A DNA stretch of 64,000 nucleotides from Pseudoips prasinana (lineage: Eukaryota; Arthropoda; Insecta; Lepidoptera; Nolidae), in the NCBI GenBank assembly GCA_951640165.1, contig OX621255.1, positions 27,316,001 to 27,380,000 of the forward strand. The letters are read 5' to 3'. The position numbers and the translations under genes were made by a program. The notes under the pieces were generated by a model that saw only the letters and a list, made by a program, of their open reading frames with translations, was not told the DNA's origin and ran no database searches. Positions 30,917 through 42,121 of this stretch are shown here, piece by piece. Every line of letters begins with the position of its first letter. The first letter of the stretch is position 1.

Positions 30917-31235
30917 CTAGCTGTGCCCTGGTTTTACCCGCGTTAAATTTAATAAATTATCACAGCTCCTCCCCCGTAGGTGATAGCGTGATAATATGTA
31001 GCCTATATGTTGACCCGACCTCTTAGTAATATTTGTGCAAATTGTTATGTTAATCCATGCAGCACTTTGTGGGTTTAGCCCGGCCATACATACAGACAAA
31101 CAGACACACAGACAAAAATTCTAAATACTATATTTTTGGTTTCGATATTGATTGTAGATCACGTCCCAAGTATCCTTTTTAAATAATATTCAATGTACAG
31201 TTTTGACTTTCCTACAATTTTATGATATGTATTGA
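30917..31235 (-). mobile_element. Non-autonomous Helitron H1
   Basis: The minus-strand 3' end is CTAG at 30920-30917, preceded by gcacag and a weakened hairpin (cgggtaaaaccagggc). The 5' end is near atcaatacatatcataaaat. The internal block gtatgtatggccgggctaaa matches other H1 copies. Confidence 0.8.
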
Positions 31236-31242
31236 TATTATT

Positions 31243-31498
31243 GACGGTCACCGTAGCCTAGTTGGTAGTGATCCTGCCTACGAAGCTGGTGGTCCTGGGT
31301 TCGAATCCTGGTAAGTGCAAATATTTGTGTGATGAGCACGAATATTTGTTTCTGAGTCATGGACGTTTTCTATGTATTTAAGTATTTATCTATCTATATA
31401 GTATGTATATCGTCGCCTGGTACCCATAGTACAAGCTTTGCTTAGTTTGGGGCTAGGATGATCTGTGTGACATTGTCCCCGGATATTATTATTATTAA
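31243..31498 (+). mobile_element. SINE-A, full copy
   Basis: Head gacggtcaccgtagcctagt, B box gggttcgaatcctgg, body ctgagtcatggacgttttct, tail gtgtgacattgtccccggat then ATT repeats. It inserted beside the H1 Helitron. Confidence 0.9.
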
Positions 31499-31555
31499 AT
31501 TCAGTAGTGGACAGTTTTTGACTGAAACGATGACGATGATGATTATTATTATGAT

Positions 31556-32140
31556 GATTGGACTGTTGGTCTAGTTGTTACTGACACTGCCTACTAAGCT
31601 AGAGGTCGTGGATTCGATCTACATCTAGTACAAATATTAATAATGTCCTCCCGACCGAAGCTCGGCCACGGCGGCCAGTCTCAATGGAGATTAGCCAATT
31701 GCGCAGGTCATATTATAGTGCACAAGTGTGAGCGCAAACACAGGGGCACTTTCTATTCCATCACTCTCATGATCCGATGGGACGACTAGCGACACCGACC
31801 GGAAAGAGTTCAGGTACAGGACCGACGGCTTTACGTGCTCTCCGAGGCACGGGGGTGATATATCGCCAACTTCCAGACTTCGGGCTGATACTGAGAATTT
31901 TTTATTACGGAAAATTCCCAAAATCACTTTTTGGCCCGACCCAGGATTTGAACCCAGGACCCCATTATCTGCGGTTGAACACGCTACCCCTAGACCAAAG
32001 AGTCAGTACACATATTTGTGTGATGAGCACTTTTATTTTTTCTGTGCCTGGGTGGAATTAATTGTATGTTAATTATATGTTTGGTTCCCATAACACAGCC
32101 TCTGCCTAATTTGGCATGAGACGGTAGTGTATAAGTATTT
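31556..32140 (+). mobile_element. SINE-F split by a SINE-C insertion
   Basis: The tRNA-like head (ggactgttggtctagttgtt, gtggattcgatctacatc) is at 31556-31638. The body (tgtgatgagcac, tgcctgggtggaattaattg, tttggttcccataacaca) resumes at 32005-32140. Related copies are at 54476-54625, 54973-55112 and 56645-56815. Confidence 0.7.
31639..32004 (-). mobile_element. SINE-C with 12-bp target duplication
   Basis: Target duplication agtaca(a/c)atatt at 31627-31638 and 32005-32016. The copy is full length on the minus strand, from gtcctcccgaccgaagctcg to the head ctagaccaaagagtc. It is younger than SINE-F. Confidence 0.9.
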
Positions 32141-32162
32141 CTTTATAATACATTACACCACA

Positions 32163-32240
32163 TAACTAATTGTGCTCATCATACAAAGATTTGTCCTTTG
32201 TGGGGCTGGAACCCATGACCTCTGGTTAAGCAGTCTGGGT
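32163..32240 (-). mobile_element. SINE-F head fragment
   Basis: Minus-strand head: tgctcatcatacaaagattt, ggggctggaacccatgacct, gcagtctgggtcaatcat on the plus strand. Truncated. Confidence 0.5.
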
Positions 32241-32450
32241 CAATCATCATAATAATTATCAACATCATCATCGTTTCAGTCTAAAACTGCACTATTGGAT
32301 TGAAACTTCCCGAAAGATCTTCATCATCTTGGAAGAATATCCCAAATAATATATTACCCAGATATACTTATAAAAATTATAATATTAGTAGGCTATAGAT
32401 TTAAATATCCTAGATAAAAGATAAAGATATTTTATTTCGCACTTGCCTAT

Positions 32451-32505
32451 TTTTAACGTCTAAAATGTTAGTAGGATAAAAATCTAAATATCCTAGACTG
32501 TTTTA
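32451..32505 (+). repeat. 55-bp direct repeat, left
   Basis: ttttaacgtctaaaatgtta ... aatatcctagactgtttta. It is repeated at 33190-33244; a shorter third copy is at 32381-32412. Confidence 0.85.
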
Positions 32506-33189
32506 GGGTTCCGTAGCCAAATGGAAAAAAAAACGGAACCCTTATAGATTTGTCATGTCTGTCTGTCTGTCCGTCCGTATGTCACAGCCACTTTTTTCCA
32601 AAACTATAAGAGCTGTACTGTTGAAACTTTGTCAGTAGATGTATTCTGTTAACCGCATTAAGAGCCTTCCAAAGAGTTAAAATGAATGTCCCCGCTGTAA
32701 CTTATAAAATAAGAGAATAATAAAACTAAAAAAAAATGTGAGCCGTCACGGGACGCCTGGCAGATGTGAAACATCGACATTATTTTGTAAAAGTAATATG
32801 CAGAAAAGAACATATTGTGATAGGAACTAAATATGTCATAGGTAATGATAAAATAAAAAGTCGATTGCGCATGGCGACGCGTCGCCACACCGTACACACT
32901 ACTATCGTATAGCGTGGCGACGCGTCGCCACGGCATGCGTCGCCACGCCAGAAATCTGTTTTACGTGCGGCTATAGATGTTTGACATCAAAAATATTATA
33001 TTCATTACCAAGCAAATTTTCACCGAAAATTGCTTTGAACGAGATCTAGTAAGTATTTTTTTTTTATAATACCTCAAAATCGTAAACCGCAATACCTACA
33101 CTTTTCATTCAATCAACTCAAATACTTGTTAACTCTTGTCGGACTCGCCGATGAAGGGTCATGGGCGAGTCCCACTCGAACTTGGCCGC
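32497..33189 (+). mobile_element. Dispersed 'agggttccgtagcc' repeat with an insertion
   Basis: Begins agggttccgtagccaaatgg, then acggaacccttatagatttg, gtatgtcacagccacttttt and gttgaaactttgtcagtaga; ends gggcgagtcccactcgaact then tggccgctttt. I recall this as a widespread lepidopteran repeat, identity not checked. Its middle (about 32740-32975) includes sequence foreign to it, with CpG-rich palindromes. Confidence 0.6.
32872..32950. repeat. Clustered CpG-rich palindromes
   Basis: The 18-bp palindrome gtggcgacgcgtcgccac is complete at 32914-32931, nearly complete at 32871-32888 (first base a) and half present at 32936-32948 (gcgtcgccacgcc). Confidence 0.9.
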
Positions 33190-33244
33190 TTTTAACGTCT
33201 AAAATATTAGTAGGATATAAATCTAAATATCCTAGCCTATTTTT
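33190..33244 (+). repeat. 55-bp direct repeat, right
   Basis: ttttaacgtctaaaatatta ... aatatcctagcctattttt, matching 32451-32505 with a few changes. Confidence 0.85.
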
Positions 33245-33725
33245 AACCCTGTTCCATTCTCAAGCATCAGAAGCTATACAGCTTTTACAGCTGTTGGAAT
33301 GCTAGATGGCCTTCGTAAATATCTTTAGAAATCAGCTCTCTGTCTAACCCTAGTTCAAATTTGGCAGAAACATCCTAAAATTGAGACTTTTCAGCTATGT
33401 TACTTAGAAGCAGTTTCTTCTAAAGTACAGTTACCTTATTTGAGATCATAAGTTTTTTGGCAAAAGACTTGATTTTTGCTTTGACGGATCGACTGAATCT
33501 AACATTTTGGAAGATAAACTGAGAACGAATATATCTTGTTTTGTTGATGTTTACTAGGCATGCCTTTTAAGTTCTGTCGTTTCCATATTTCCCGGCAATT
33601 TTGAATTTGGAACTGTTCTATATTCGAATGTGTTTAAATTTTGAATCAAAACAGTTGAATGTATTCGGATTAATGCTATTGTTTAGTCACAGCGTCGATT
33701 GGGATCTGTCAGGTTACGTACGAAA
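33245..33725. other. Unassigned stretch
   Basis: No repeat or gene recognised. The sequence just before 33726 could be the 5' end of the mariner fragment. Confidence 0.4.
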
Positions 33726-33932
33726 ATGAATCTTTCTAAGGAAAATGTTCGTGCAGTAATTTTCTACAACTATAGAAGAGGCCTGAAACGGCTTCAGTGT
33801 TTTGAAGAGCTAATATCTGTGTTCAGTGATGAAGCCATGTCTGCGGACTGTTGAACACTGGTATTTAGAGTTCCAGCGTGAACATACTAGTGTTAGTGAC
33901 AAATCTGGTGAAGGACGCCCAAAGTCCACCTT
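33726..33932 (+). pseudogene. Second mariner-type transposase, N-terminal fragment
   Basis: Begins ATG with MNLSKENVRAVIFYNYRRGL, then a helix-turn-helix-like CFEELISVFSDEAMS; after a frameshift near 33845 it continues HWYLEFQREHTSVSDKSGEG and ends at RPKST. The order (HTH then GRPKS linker) is that of Tc1/mariner transposases, but the sequence is clearly different from the intact DD34D copies at 4568 and 51044. The catalytic domain is absent. Confidence 0.7.
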
Positions 33933-34114
33933 CTATAGTAGCAACACGTATGTAAATTTCAAGTCGAGATGCCCTAGTGATTATATAATTGGACTGTGGA
34001 GTCTCAAGTTCAAACCCAAGAGGCGCCTCACTGACATTTCAAGACTATGTGCGTTTTAGAATTTAATTAAAAATTGTGGGGAAACCTGAAACATGCCCGA
34101 GAGTCCTCCAAAAA

Positions 34115-34226
34115 CAGGACAGATAGACATGTTCATGCACACAAATATATGTCCTGGGTGGGAATCGAACCCATGACCTGTGGTGTGAAAGACGAGAATC
34201 TACCAACCACGCCAACGGGCCCGTCA
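34115..34226 (-). mobile_element. SINE-D head fragment
   Basis: Plus-strand view: aacaggacagatagacatgt, gggtgggaatcgaacccatg, ctaccaaccacgccaacggg. The tail half is missing. Confidence 0.75.
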
Positions 34227-34404
34227 ACAATTTTAATCCTAGGGTAACCACTGCCTTTAAATTAAAGAAGCGCAAAATAGGAAAACTTATACTTAAAAGC
34301 CTTAAATAAGTCGATGATATATTCAAATTCAAAAGTATTTATTTCGGAAAAATATCCATATAATGTTAGTATAACTTAGCCTAATGTTAGTATCAATTTC
34401 ATTA

Positions 34405-34600
34405 ATTATATTAAGGGTGTCTGGACTCTTACCCACCTGTGTAAAAGGGGAGAGTCCCACCGATCAGAAAACACATTCAGGATGCCATTGGAGGAGAAGT
34501 GCAAGCGCTCCATCATGGAAGCGCAACGCCTCCGCATGATCGCAGCGAACCCGTCGACGCACGACTCCGCGAACATCCCCGTATATGAATTCACAATTCT
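34405..34600 (-). pseudogene. LINE ORF2 C-terminus fragment (MFAE type)
   Basis: The minus strand reads MFAESCVDGFAAIMRRRCAS and, in an adjoining frame, SNGILNVFSDRWDSPLLHRW before a stop. It is homologous by eye to 30337-30503 and extends further (DSPLLHRW end). A LINE tail with tcaaattcaaaagtatttat (34318-34345) lies about 60 bases below and may be its 3' end. Confidence 0.55.
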
Positions 34601-34678
34601 GAATAAATATATTAAATATTTTTAATCCTGTTTTATCCTCAAGCAACAGAAAATAAAAGTACGAACCCAAGTTCAAAT

Positions 34679-34880
34679 TGCACGTGTGGCGCAGCGGCTA
34701 AGACAGTCGCCTCGCCACTTCGTGTCGCGGGTTTGAGTCCCGCGCCGGACAACTATTTGTGTGACCCATAAATAGTTGTTCTGAGTCTGGATGTAATTTG
34801 TGTCTGTCTAATATATGTTTGTAAAGCACCCCGCGACAGAGGGACTAGATTCCCTAGTACGGGCGTTGGCTTTAAAAAAA
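34679..34880 (+). mobile_element. SINE-B, full copy
   Basis: Head cacgtgtggcgcagcggcta, B box gggtttgagtcccgcgc, body gttgttctgagtctggatgt, tail ccctagtacgggcgttggct then poly(A). Confidence 0.9.
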
Positions 34881-34959
34881 TCGGGCAGATAATCCCAAAC
34901 TTGAGAGATTTCAACTATTATTAGAAATCTAAATAAATATGTATGTGGAATGCGGTAGT

Positions 34960-35458
34960 TTTACGACATCTGCAGGCAATCTATTCTGGTTATGATACAC
35001 CTATGCTGGTGTGCTCTAGTATTACAATGATATCTCATTGTAACCAAGACATTTACGATATCCGAAATTCATGTTTCGTTTTGGCACAAATAGAAGGTTG
35101 CAATCTTTATATTTGTATAATAATGAAGAATATAATGATAGTAAACGAGGCAAAAGAGGTGTGCAAAGATCTTGACAAATGGAAATCCGTTGTCTCTGCC
35201 TACCACAATGGGAAGCAGGCGTAAGTCTATGTAGGTATGTGAGTCCATTACTGCCCCACTGCGGGACAAGGATCTTTTCTCACAATGACACGGCGTAGGC
35301 CATAGTCCACGACGCAGGACAAGTTCAGATCATACTTGCCATAATATCAAGAACATTGTTCGAGTTATCTCAGTTTAGTTGTGTAATTTTAATATTTTAG
35401 TTTAGGTACGAAATACTGAGCAACACGATAGAACATGTCCACTAATTATGTTCCTATG
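34960..35458 (+). pseudogene. LINE 3' segment, half of a composite cassette
   Basis: Starts acatctgcaggcaatctatt. Near 35121-35224 it encodes the LINE C-terminus MKNIMIVNEAKEVCKDLDKW, then KSVVSAYHNGKQA and a stop. The same C-terminus, with a longer coding part, is at 55440-55845. The 3' region follows (ccattactgccccactgcgg, gttatctcagtttagttgtg). The whole segment recurs at 48056-48522. Confidence 0.75.
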
Positions 35459-35856
35459 CCAGTGATGACGGAGCAGAGACGTGGTCGCTCACTATGGGCC
35501 TTATTACAAGGCTCAAGGTCTCCCAAAGAGCAATGGAGAGGGCTATGCTCGGAGTTTCGGCGAACCTAAGTTACCGACATAGCCCGAAGAATTGCAAAAC
35601 GGAAGTGGCAGTGGGCGGGGCACTTAGCTCGTAGAACCGACGGCCGTTGGGGAAGAAAGGTTCTCGAGTGGCGACCACAAACCGGAAGACGCAGCGTGGG
35701 TAGGCCACTTACAAGATGGACCGATGATCTTGTGCGGGTCGCTGGAAACTGCTGGATGCGAATAACGCAAGCCCGGTAATTATGGAGATCTTTGGGGGAG
35801 GCCTTTGTCCAGCTGTTGACGTCTTTCGGCTGATATGATGATGATGATGAAGATGA
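35459..35856 (+). mobile_element. RTE 3' end, second half of the composite cassette
   Basis: The coding remnant reads ETWSLTMGLITRLKVSQRAM, then TDIARRIAKRKWQWAGHLA. It ends in ctttcggctgatatgatgat and ATG repeats. Compared with 13738-14137 it lacks about 40 bases around the SLRDRIRSFKIRR segment. The same junction with the upstream LINE piece exists at 48522/48523. Confidence 0.85.
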
Positions 35857-35994
35857 ATTATGTTCCTGGTGCGCGTATTAGTGCCCTGTTCTTTCCATAC
35901 AAGCTATATTTGAGATTTAAATTAATTTAGCGGTGTAAAGGACATAATTACCAGTGATGTTATAGTTTTTATTTGTGAGTGCCTGATCTTTTGC

Positions 35995-36640
35995 TGTGTG
36001 ACTGAAGGCAGAAAATATCGCCACCCCATTTAATTTACATTCCTGTAGGGGCGTTGAACTCCTCCCGAGGCAATATTTACCAGAGAACGGTCATGTGTCT
36101 CTGTGTACTATGACAATCATAATAATAGTAATAATGTCCTCCTAGCCGAATTTCGGCCACGGCGGCCAGTCTCAACAGAGATTAGTCATCTGCGCAGGAC
36201 ATATTATAGTGCTCAAGTGTGTGCGCAAACACAGGAGCACTTTCTATTCCATCAGTCTCATGATCCGATGGGACGCCTAGCGACAAGACCGGAAAGAGTT
36301 CAGGTAAAGGACCGACGGCTTTACGTGCTCTCCGAGGCACGGGGGTATAATACCGCCAACTTCCAGACTTCGGGCTGATGCTGAGAAATTTTTCTTTTTA
36401 CAGAAGTCCCAAAATCACTTTTGGCCTGACCCCGGATTTGAACCCAGGACCTCGTTCTCTGCGGGTGAACACACTACCGCTAGACCAACCAGGCAGACCA
36501 TCATACTGCGTTCACCAACCCGTCTGCCAAGCGTGGCGATTATGATATATTCCTCTAAATACACAACTCCACTGTGGAAATATTTTTGGGGAGAACTTTG
36601 TCCAGCAGTGGACATCATGATAATGAAATGCCTTTTGTAA
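35995..36640 (+). repeat. Repeat T, split by SINE-C
   Basis: The left part (tatcgccaccccatttaatt ... ctgtgtactatgacaatcat) ends at about 36120 and the right part (actgcgttcaccaacccgtc ... ttgtccagcagtggacatca) starts at about 36506. In the unbroken copy at 38775 these parts are adjacent. Confidence 0.75.
36132..36497 (-). mobile_element. SINE-C inserted in repeat T
   Basis: Full minus-strand copy from gtcctcctagccgaatttcg to ctagaccaaccaggcag. Flanks gacaatcat (about 36110) and gaccatcat (about 36497) look like a 9-base target duplication with one change. Confidence 0.85.
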
Positions 36641-37840
36641 ATAATTTTGTAGAATACGTAACATTTATGTACTAGATTTACATTAGAAGTCCCATGCGAT
36701 ACACATATTTTTCTTAAGAATAAAATAACTATAATTATTTTTAAATATTGTAACACAGTAACTAGAAAACAGAATCAAATATTACTTGGATAGACTTGAA
36801 AGTAAATTCTTAAATTACTAGGTACCAAAACCATTCTGTCTAGGCTTTCAATTAGAGCAGAATTGAAACAAATTTATTCAGATATTAGGTTTTACTGAAA
36901 CTATTACAAAGTGCTGAGAGAATTTAAACTATAAATGATAAAATTACAAGTTTTTATACTGTTATTCAGATCCAATTTCTTTGGTAAATTGACCTATTGT
37001 TAACAACTTGATGTCATCCACTGCTGGATATTGGCCTGACCAAAAGGTTTCCACAGCGTTGACATTTTGGAGAGTATGCCGAAAACACCGCGCTAGACGC
37101 GTCTCCTTTTATGACAATCGGCTTAGTATGGGACCTTTTGATGGAGTGTTATGTTTGAGCCAGAAACCCATAATAATTAATATAGTTACAGAAAATACAA
37201 AATATACATTTCCTAGCCTTAATTAGTATTTGAAGTCTCGTTTTAAACAAGTGATGCCTCCGCTCTTTCGTAAAATACAAATATTAAATTTTTCTCATTG
37301 TTTTCAAATAAGTAAGTCATAATTTAAAAGTCAGTAATAATTGCCCATCTAGGGAATTTCTTAGACGCAATAATTAAACAATAGCAGATGATAAGGAACT
37401 GCTAATTCTCCTATGTAATACCCACTTACTGGCGTTACTTATCGGAAAGCACCTTCGATTGTTTAACTATAGCGTAATGAACAGATTTTTATATTAGTAT
37501 TTTATTCGATATCATTTATAAAAGAGCCATTATAAGTGATGCCATTTATAAATACGAAAAAGCCTAGTGGTTACACCTTTGCTGCGTTGGACAGTGGTGT
37601 CAGTGGTCTCGAGTTGAAATCAAGGCGCGCACAACTCTCTTTTTCAAATTAATGTGAATGTGAGATAATAAAATTGTAACCAAACCTACGATTTTTAAAA
37701 ACCTTTGAAAGTATCTTGTTATATATTTATAAATTCAGTAATTTTCCTTACAAAAATAAGATACATAAAACCTTTTTTTAAATACCAACATTCAATTTTA
37801 ATTTTTTGGCAATGTTTGTAATGCAGCACAGAAATCTAAT
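36641..37840. other. Unassigned AT-rich stretch
   Basis: No gene, RNA or known repeat recognised. A tRNA-like gtggtctcgagttgaaatca near 37600 is too weak to call. Confidence 0.4.
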
Positions 37841-37955
37841 CTCAAAAAATGGGAAATCATATTTCTATTCATTCGGTGGATTTCGAACCCTCCCACAACC
37901 AAACCGGGCTAGGTGCTCTAAGCTCCCTTTAGGATTTCCTCACTAACATCCTTTC
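37841..37955 (-). mobile_element. SINE-E, partial copy
   Basis: Plus-strand view: ctcaaaaaatgggaaatcat, cggtggatttcgaaccctcc, gggctaggtgctctaagctc. It matches the SINE-E at 21017-21157. Confidence 0.6.
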
Positions 37956-38774
37956 GAAGAATCCATCGGCTTTTTTTCTAGAAACATGGCCGACTGATAT
38001 GTTCACAGTTGTATGTGAAAAATTATATCATATTGAAAACACCATAAACCATAATTTTAATTACCCGGCCAAATTATTTATAAATCTAACTAAGCCAACT
38101 CATTAGATTTAAAAATAATTACTGGTTTATAACTATTGAGCTGATTTAACTTAACTTAGACTTTTTATCACAACAACCAACCGATTAGAACAAAATGTAA
38201 GTACATGAGCTATACAGAAACTATTTCTCATCAAATAAAATCGGTGCACAATTAACGGACAAACGCTTAACTTACATACAAAAAAAAACACTCAATCAAA
38301 TTAATAATCTCCTTCTTTTTGAAGTCAGGTAAAAATAAAGCAAATTTCCAAGTTAACAAACGTTTAAAAAAGCGAGAGCTCCCAAAATTTTGTACAATAC
38401 GAATTTCGGTTGAACAAAGAAAATGATTTACTCCATTAGTGACAAAAACCGCACGATTGAAAAAGTTCGAGATAAATTAAAAAATAGCTTAATTAAAACG
38501 GTTCAAAGCTGACTTTCAGAGCGATTGAGCAGAACCAACCTTTACGTATTAAAAGAAAAATCTACCTGAATGGTACAAAAATTGCACAAAAAGCGCTTCA
38601 ATGAATTGGGCTTTTCAAAGCTAGTGATGGAAAATAGAAAATAGTTATCGTGAATACCTCGTGTGAGCAATGGAACCATGTAATAATATTTTATCTCTTC
38701 GTTTGTAAGTTCAACCGAACACAAAAATAAGATTCTTAATTTGACCCGTATATATTTCATGACGGCTGTGTGGT
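37956..38774. other. Unassigned stretch
   Basis: Open frames here are short and lack domains. No repeat recognised. Confidence 0.4.
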
Positions 38775-39012
38775 TTACGGCCATAAAGAATATCGTCACC
38801 CCATCTGATCCCGTGGGGAGAGTAGAAGTCATCCCGAGGGAATATCTACCAGAGGACGGACAGCAGCGCCTCTCTGTGTACTATGACCATCATACTGTGA
38901 TCGCCAACCAGTCTGCCAAGCGTGGCGATTATGGCATATCCTCTCAAGATGATTCTTGGAGGCTTTTGTCCAGCTGTGGACTTTTTATAGCTTTTATGAT
39001 GATGATATTTCG
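38775..39012 (+). repeat. Repeat T, nearly complete copy
   Basis: Contains tcgtcaccccatctgatccc, gagggaatatctaccagagg, ctgccaagcgtggcgattat, ggcttttgtccagctgtgga and an ATG-repeat end. The last part equals the RTE tail. Confidence 0.75.
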
Positions 39013-39185
39013 TGAACTGTGAAGATTGATGTTTATTCAAAAATGTAAAAAAAAATTTAGAGCTCCAGACTCTCATGCTGGTCATAAAATTACAACTCGA
39101 AAATACACTGCAGAGAGGCAAATATAAAATTTAAGAAAAGCACCAGTTACAAGAATGATTAAAATGATTTTAAATATATCTCAAG

Positions 39186-39250
39186 AATCATCATCATATC
39201 GGCCAAAAGACGTCCACTGCTGGACAAAGGCCTCCCCCAAAGATCTCCAT
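39186..39250 (-). mobile_element. RTE 3' tip
   Basis: Plus-strand view: atcatcatcatatcggccaa, aagacgtccactgctggaca, ggcctcccccaaagatctcc. Confidence 0.8.
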
Positions 39251-39440
39251 ATCTCAAGAATAAAATAACAAAATAAAAATATAAAAACTTTTTACCTAAA
39301 ATAAAATATATTTTAGAATAGACAATATGTTATAGTTTAGTATTATATTTGTTTATGTTGTACGCATGTTACTAAGTTTACTTTGGGATCGAACTAGGAA
39401 AACCATCTCTCACATTTTAAAACATTAACAACACTTTTAA

Positions 39441-39620
39441 CTGCACGTGTGGAGCAGCGGCTAAGACAGTCGCGTAGCCTCTTTGTGTCGCGGGTTCGAG
39501 TCCTGCGGCGGACAACTATTTGTGTGACACATAAATAGTTGTTCTGAGTCTGGATGTAATTTTCGTCCGTCTATAATATGTTTGTAAAGTACCCAGCGAC
39601 ACAGGGATTGGATTCTTTTA
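39441..39620 (+). mobile_element. SINE-B copy
   Basis: Head gcacgtgtggagcagcggct, B box gggttcgagtcctgcgg, body ctgagtctggatgtaatttt, ending acacagggattggattc. The extreme tail is missing. Confidence 0.85.
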
Positions 39621-40249
39621 AAAAGCAAAGCAAACAAAAACATATTTTAAAACTATTTAAAATTAGACAGTTTTAAAGTCGTTTTTACGTCATATACTTA
39701 AACATTATTTTCTAATTTGCTTGAAATTTTTTACATTAATCTGTGTCCAGGTCTTAATAGATTCTAACTTAGCTACCTACTTGTAGTCAATTAAGACATG
39801 TTTCTAGGTTTTGATGTAAACAGTTCAGTTGAATAATTATGGTAGGGTTCCGATATAAAAAAAAAAAAACAAATACCTAATCTATTAAAAATTTAAGAAA
39901 CTTTAAATATCTTTTTGAATTCCGAAGCAAGGCAGGAATTATATTTAACAAACACATTATGTAAAATTAGCTGCAGTTTATCCATACAATATTATAATGG
40001 CAGATCTTGTGTGGGTGTAACGATGGTTGGGCTTTGATGCTAACGCCGGGTCCAATGTCCCCCAATTTTTTATATTATTAATAAACATTATTAAGTATAA
40101 GTTTTCTTATGATTAGTTTTTAGTCATAAGTTTATGATGGTTTGAAATTGATTTCAATAAAAAAGTTATTGATTTCTTTCTCCCATAGCCATTTGAAGTT
40201 TTATTTCAATCTTGTAGAAAGCACACTCGTTTTTTTTAATAAAATATAA
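39621..40249. other. Unassigned AT-rich stretch
   Basis: Contains a poly(A) run near 39857-39870. No feature recognised. Confidence 0.4.
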
Positions 40250-40372
40250 CCTATGTGTTAATCTAGGGTATGAGCTAACTCCATACCAAATTTTATTAAA
40301 ATCGCTCCAGCCGTATAGTCGTGATGAAGTAACACACACACACTCACGTACTAACCAACTTTCCCCTTTATA
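40250..40372 (-). mobile_element. Helitron H3 fragment
   Basis: Plus-strand view: ctatgtgttaatctagggta, aaaatcgctccagccgtata, acacacacacactcacg, tttcccctttataaag. It is the 5' two-thirds of H3 in reverse; the CTAG end is not present. Confidence 0.6.
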
Positions 40373-42006
40373 AAGTCCGTGCTGTCTGTTTTATCACTAA
40401 TATTTTCTGTATTAGTCTGATGGTCCCACATCTTTCTTTTTTATATTAGTTATTATAAAGGAAATTTCAAGTAGATATTTTGCTTATTTTTTAAACAGAA
40501 ATTATACAAGTTTGTATTATTTTACTTGTAAAATATAAAACATAATTTCAATGTTTACATATTAACGGTGTTCTCAAACTAACATGGCAAATGAGCTTAA
40601 ACTCCAACGTAATCAAGTATTTAAATCGATAGCGATGAAACATTGGAACTATCGAGTAAATTGATTCGAACATTCGAGAACAGGTCGCAACTTGATTAAA
40701 CACCCTTTGTTAGCTTGTTCGTTACTTGTTGTAATTAAGTTAGCTGATCTGTGTGGGTTTCGTGTATGTATTTGAGGTGTATCGCAGTTTGAGGTTGGCT
40801 GATGTAAATTGTTTACCCTGAAATCCCTTTAGAGGCTATTTAAAATTTATGGCAGTAGTTATGGAATTATTAGTATATTGACACTCGCGGCTCCCTTGCG
40901 TTAACTGTGCCAAGTTTTATCAAAATTATAAAACCTATCTTTAGTCATATGTCGAGTAGTTTAGGAATATTTTATCCATTTTTAAAATCTCTAAGTAATA
41001 AGTTGTTATGGAAGTATGGTTTTGTTTTATTAGTGATGTGATGGATGGAGAATATTACTAATATTCTCCATCCATCACAGATGGATAGACTAATGTTTTT
41101 ATGTATATTACGCGATTTCTCCGTTGTTTGATAACAAATTTCCATATTCTTTTTTCATTTGATAGGAATTGGTTTCTTTATGATGCTATCTCAATTTTGT
41201 TGTTATTCATATACAAACTTAAATAATCTTTTGATGGAAAAAGCGATTTGGCAACACAAAACCTTATTATTTTCCTCTAACTAACGCGTAACCTTTTCGA
41301 AGGTGGCGTGTTTTTGACGCCTACGCCGCGACTAAAGCAAATGCGATCTTTGCGCTTCACGAAGCGTGGGGAAGAGAGGTAAAATGTTTATTTCGTGCAC
41401 TACGAAACAATTACAGACTACTAGGGATGGGCAATTCATGCGACAATTAATAATGTTTTAAAATATTAAGTTATATGTTAACGCATTTGTAAAAAGCGAT
41501 TTATTATTCCTATTGGAACGAAGTTAGAGTAGAAAAGAATTCTTACGAAAAGTTGTCACGACACTTTTTGCAGCTATGCGGCGTGCGCATGTTTCTCTGT
41601 CTGTCTCTCTCTCTCTTATAGAAAGCAAGCCAGATATTTTCATTTCTATTTCGCATTGAACAGTGTGGTGTCGCGACGATTATTTTTGTTGAGTGTATAC
41701 AGGTTTTTTGTACATAATAAATAATAAGAAATAACTTCGTTCCATCCGGGTGTCCCTTGACGCCTCTCAAGTTTTTTTAATACTATATCGGTAGCTATAA
41801 TAGATAATAATAAATATTTATTTCAGAAAAATATTCTCATGTTAAGGACTATAAATGACATAAACATTAAATATACATATTATTAATTAAAGCATATATA
41901 TTTAAAATAAAATTTAGTTAAAATATAATTTAATATTATCTCATAACATTTAATTAAAATGATGAAAAATTTGTTCCATGATTAATACCCATTTTTATTC
42001 TTTTTT
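40373..42006. other. Unassigned AT-rich stretch with a hairpin
   Basis: Apart from the hairpin at 41038 and a CT repeat near 41598-41616 (tctgtctctctctctct), nothing is recognised. A more GC-rich patch at about 41285-41380 (ttcgaaggtggcgtg, cttcacgaagcgtgg) is unassigned. Confidence 0.4.
41038..41078. repeat. 20-bp perfect hairpin with 1-base loop
   Basis: Bases 41038-41057 (gtgatggatggagaatatta) pair with 41059-41078. Confidence 0.95.
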
Positions 42007-42078
42007 TACTGCACGTGTGGCGCAGCGGTCAAGTCAGTTTCCTCGCAACTCTGTGTCACAGGTTCGATTGTAAACTGA
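42007..42078 (+). mobile_element. SINE-B head fragment
   Basis: ctgcacgtgtggcgcagcgg to caggttcgattgtaaac. The rest is replaced by SINE-D sequence. Confidence 0.75.
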
Positions 42079-42121
42079 AAGAATTGTGGTGTAATAGTAG
42101 TTTATGCAGCAAAACATAACA

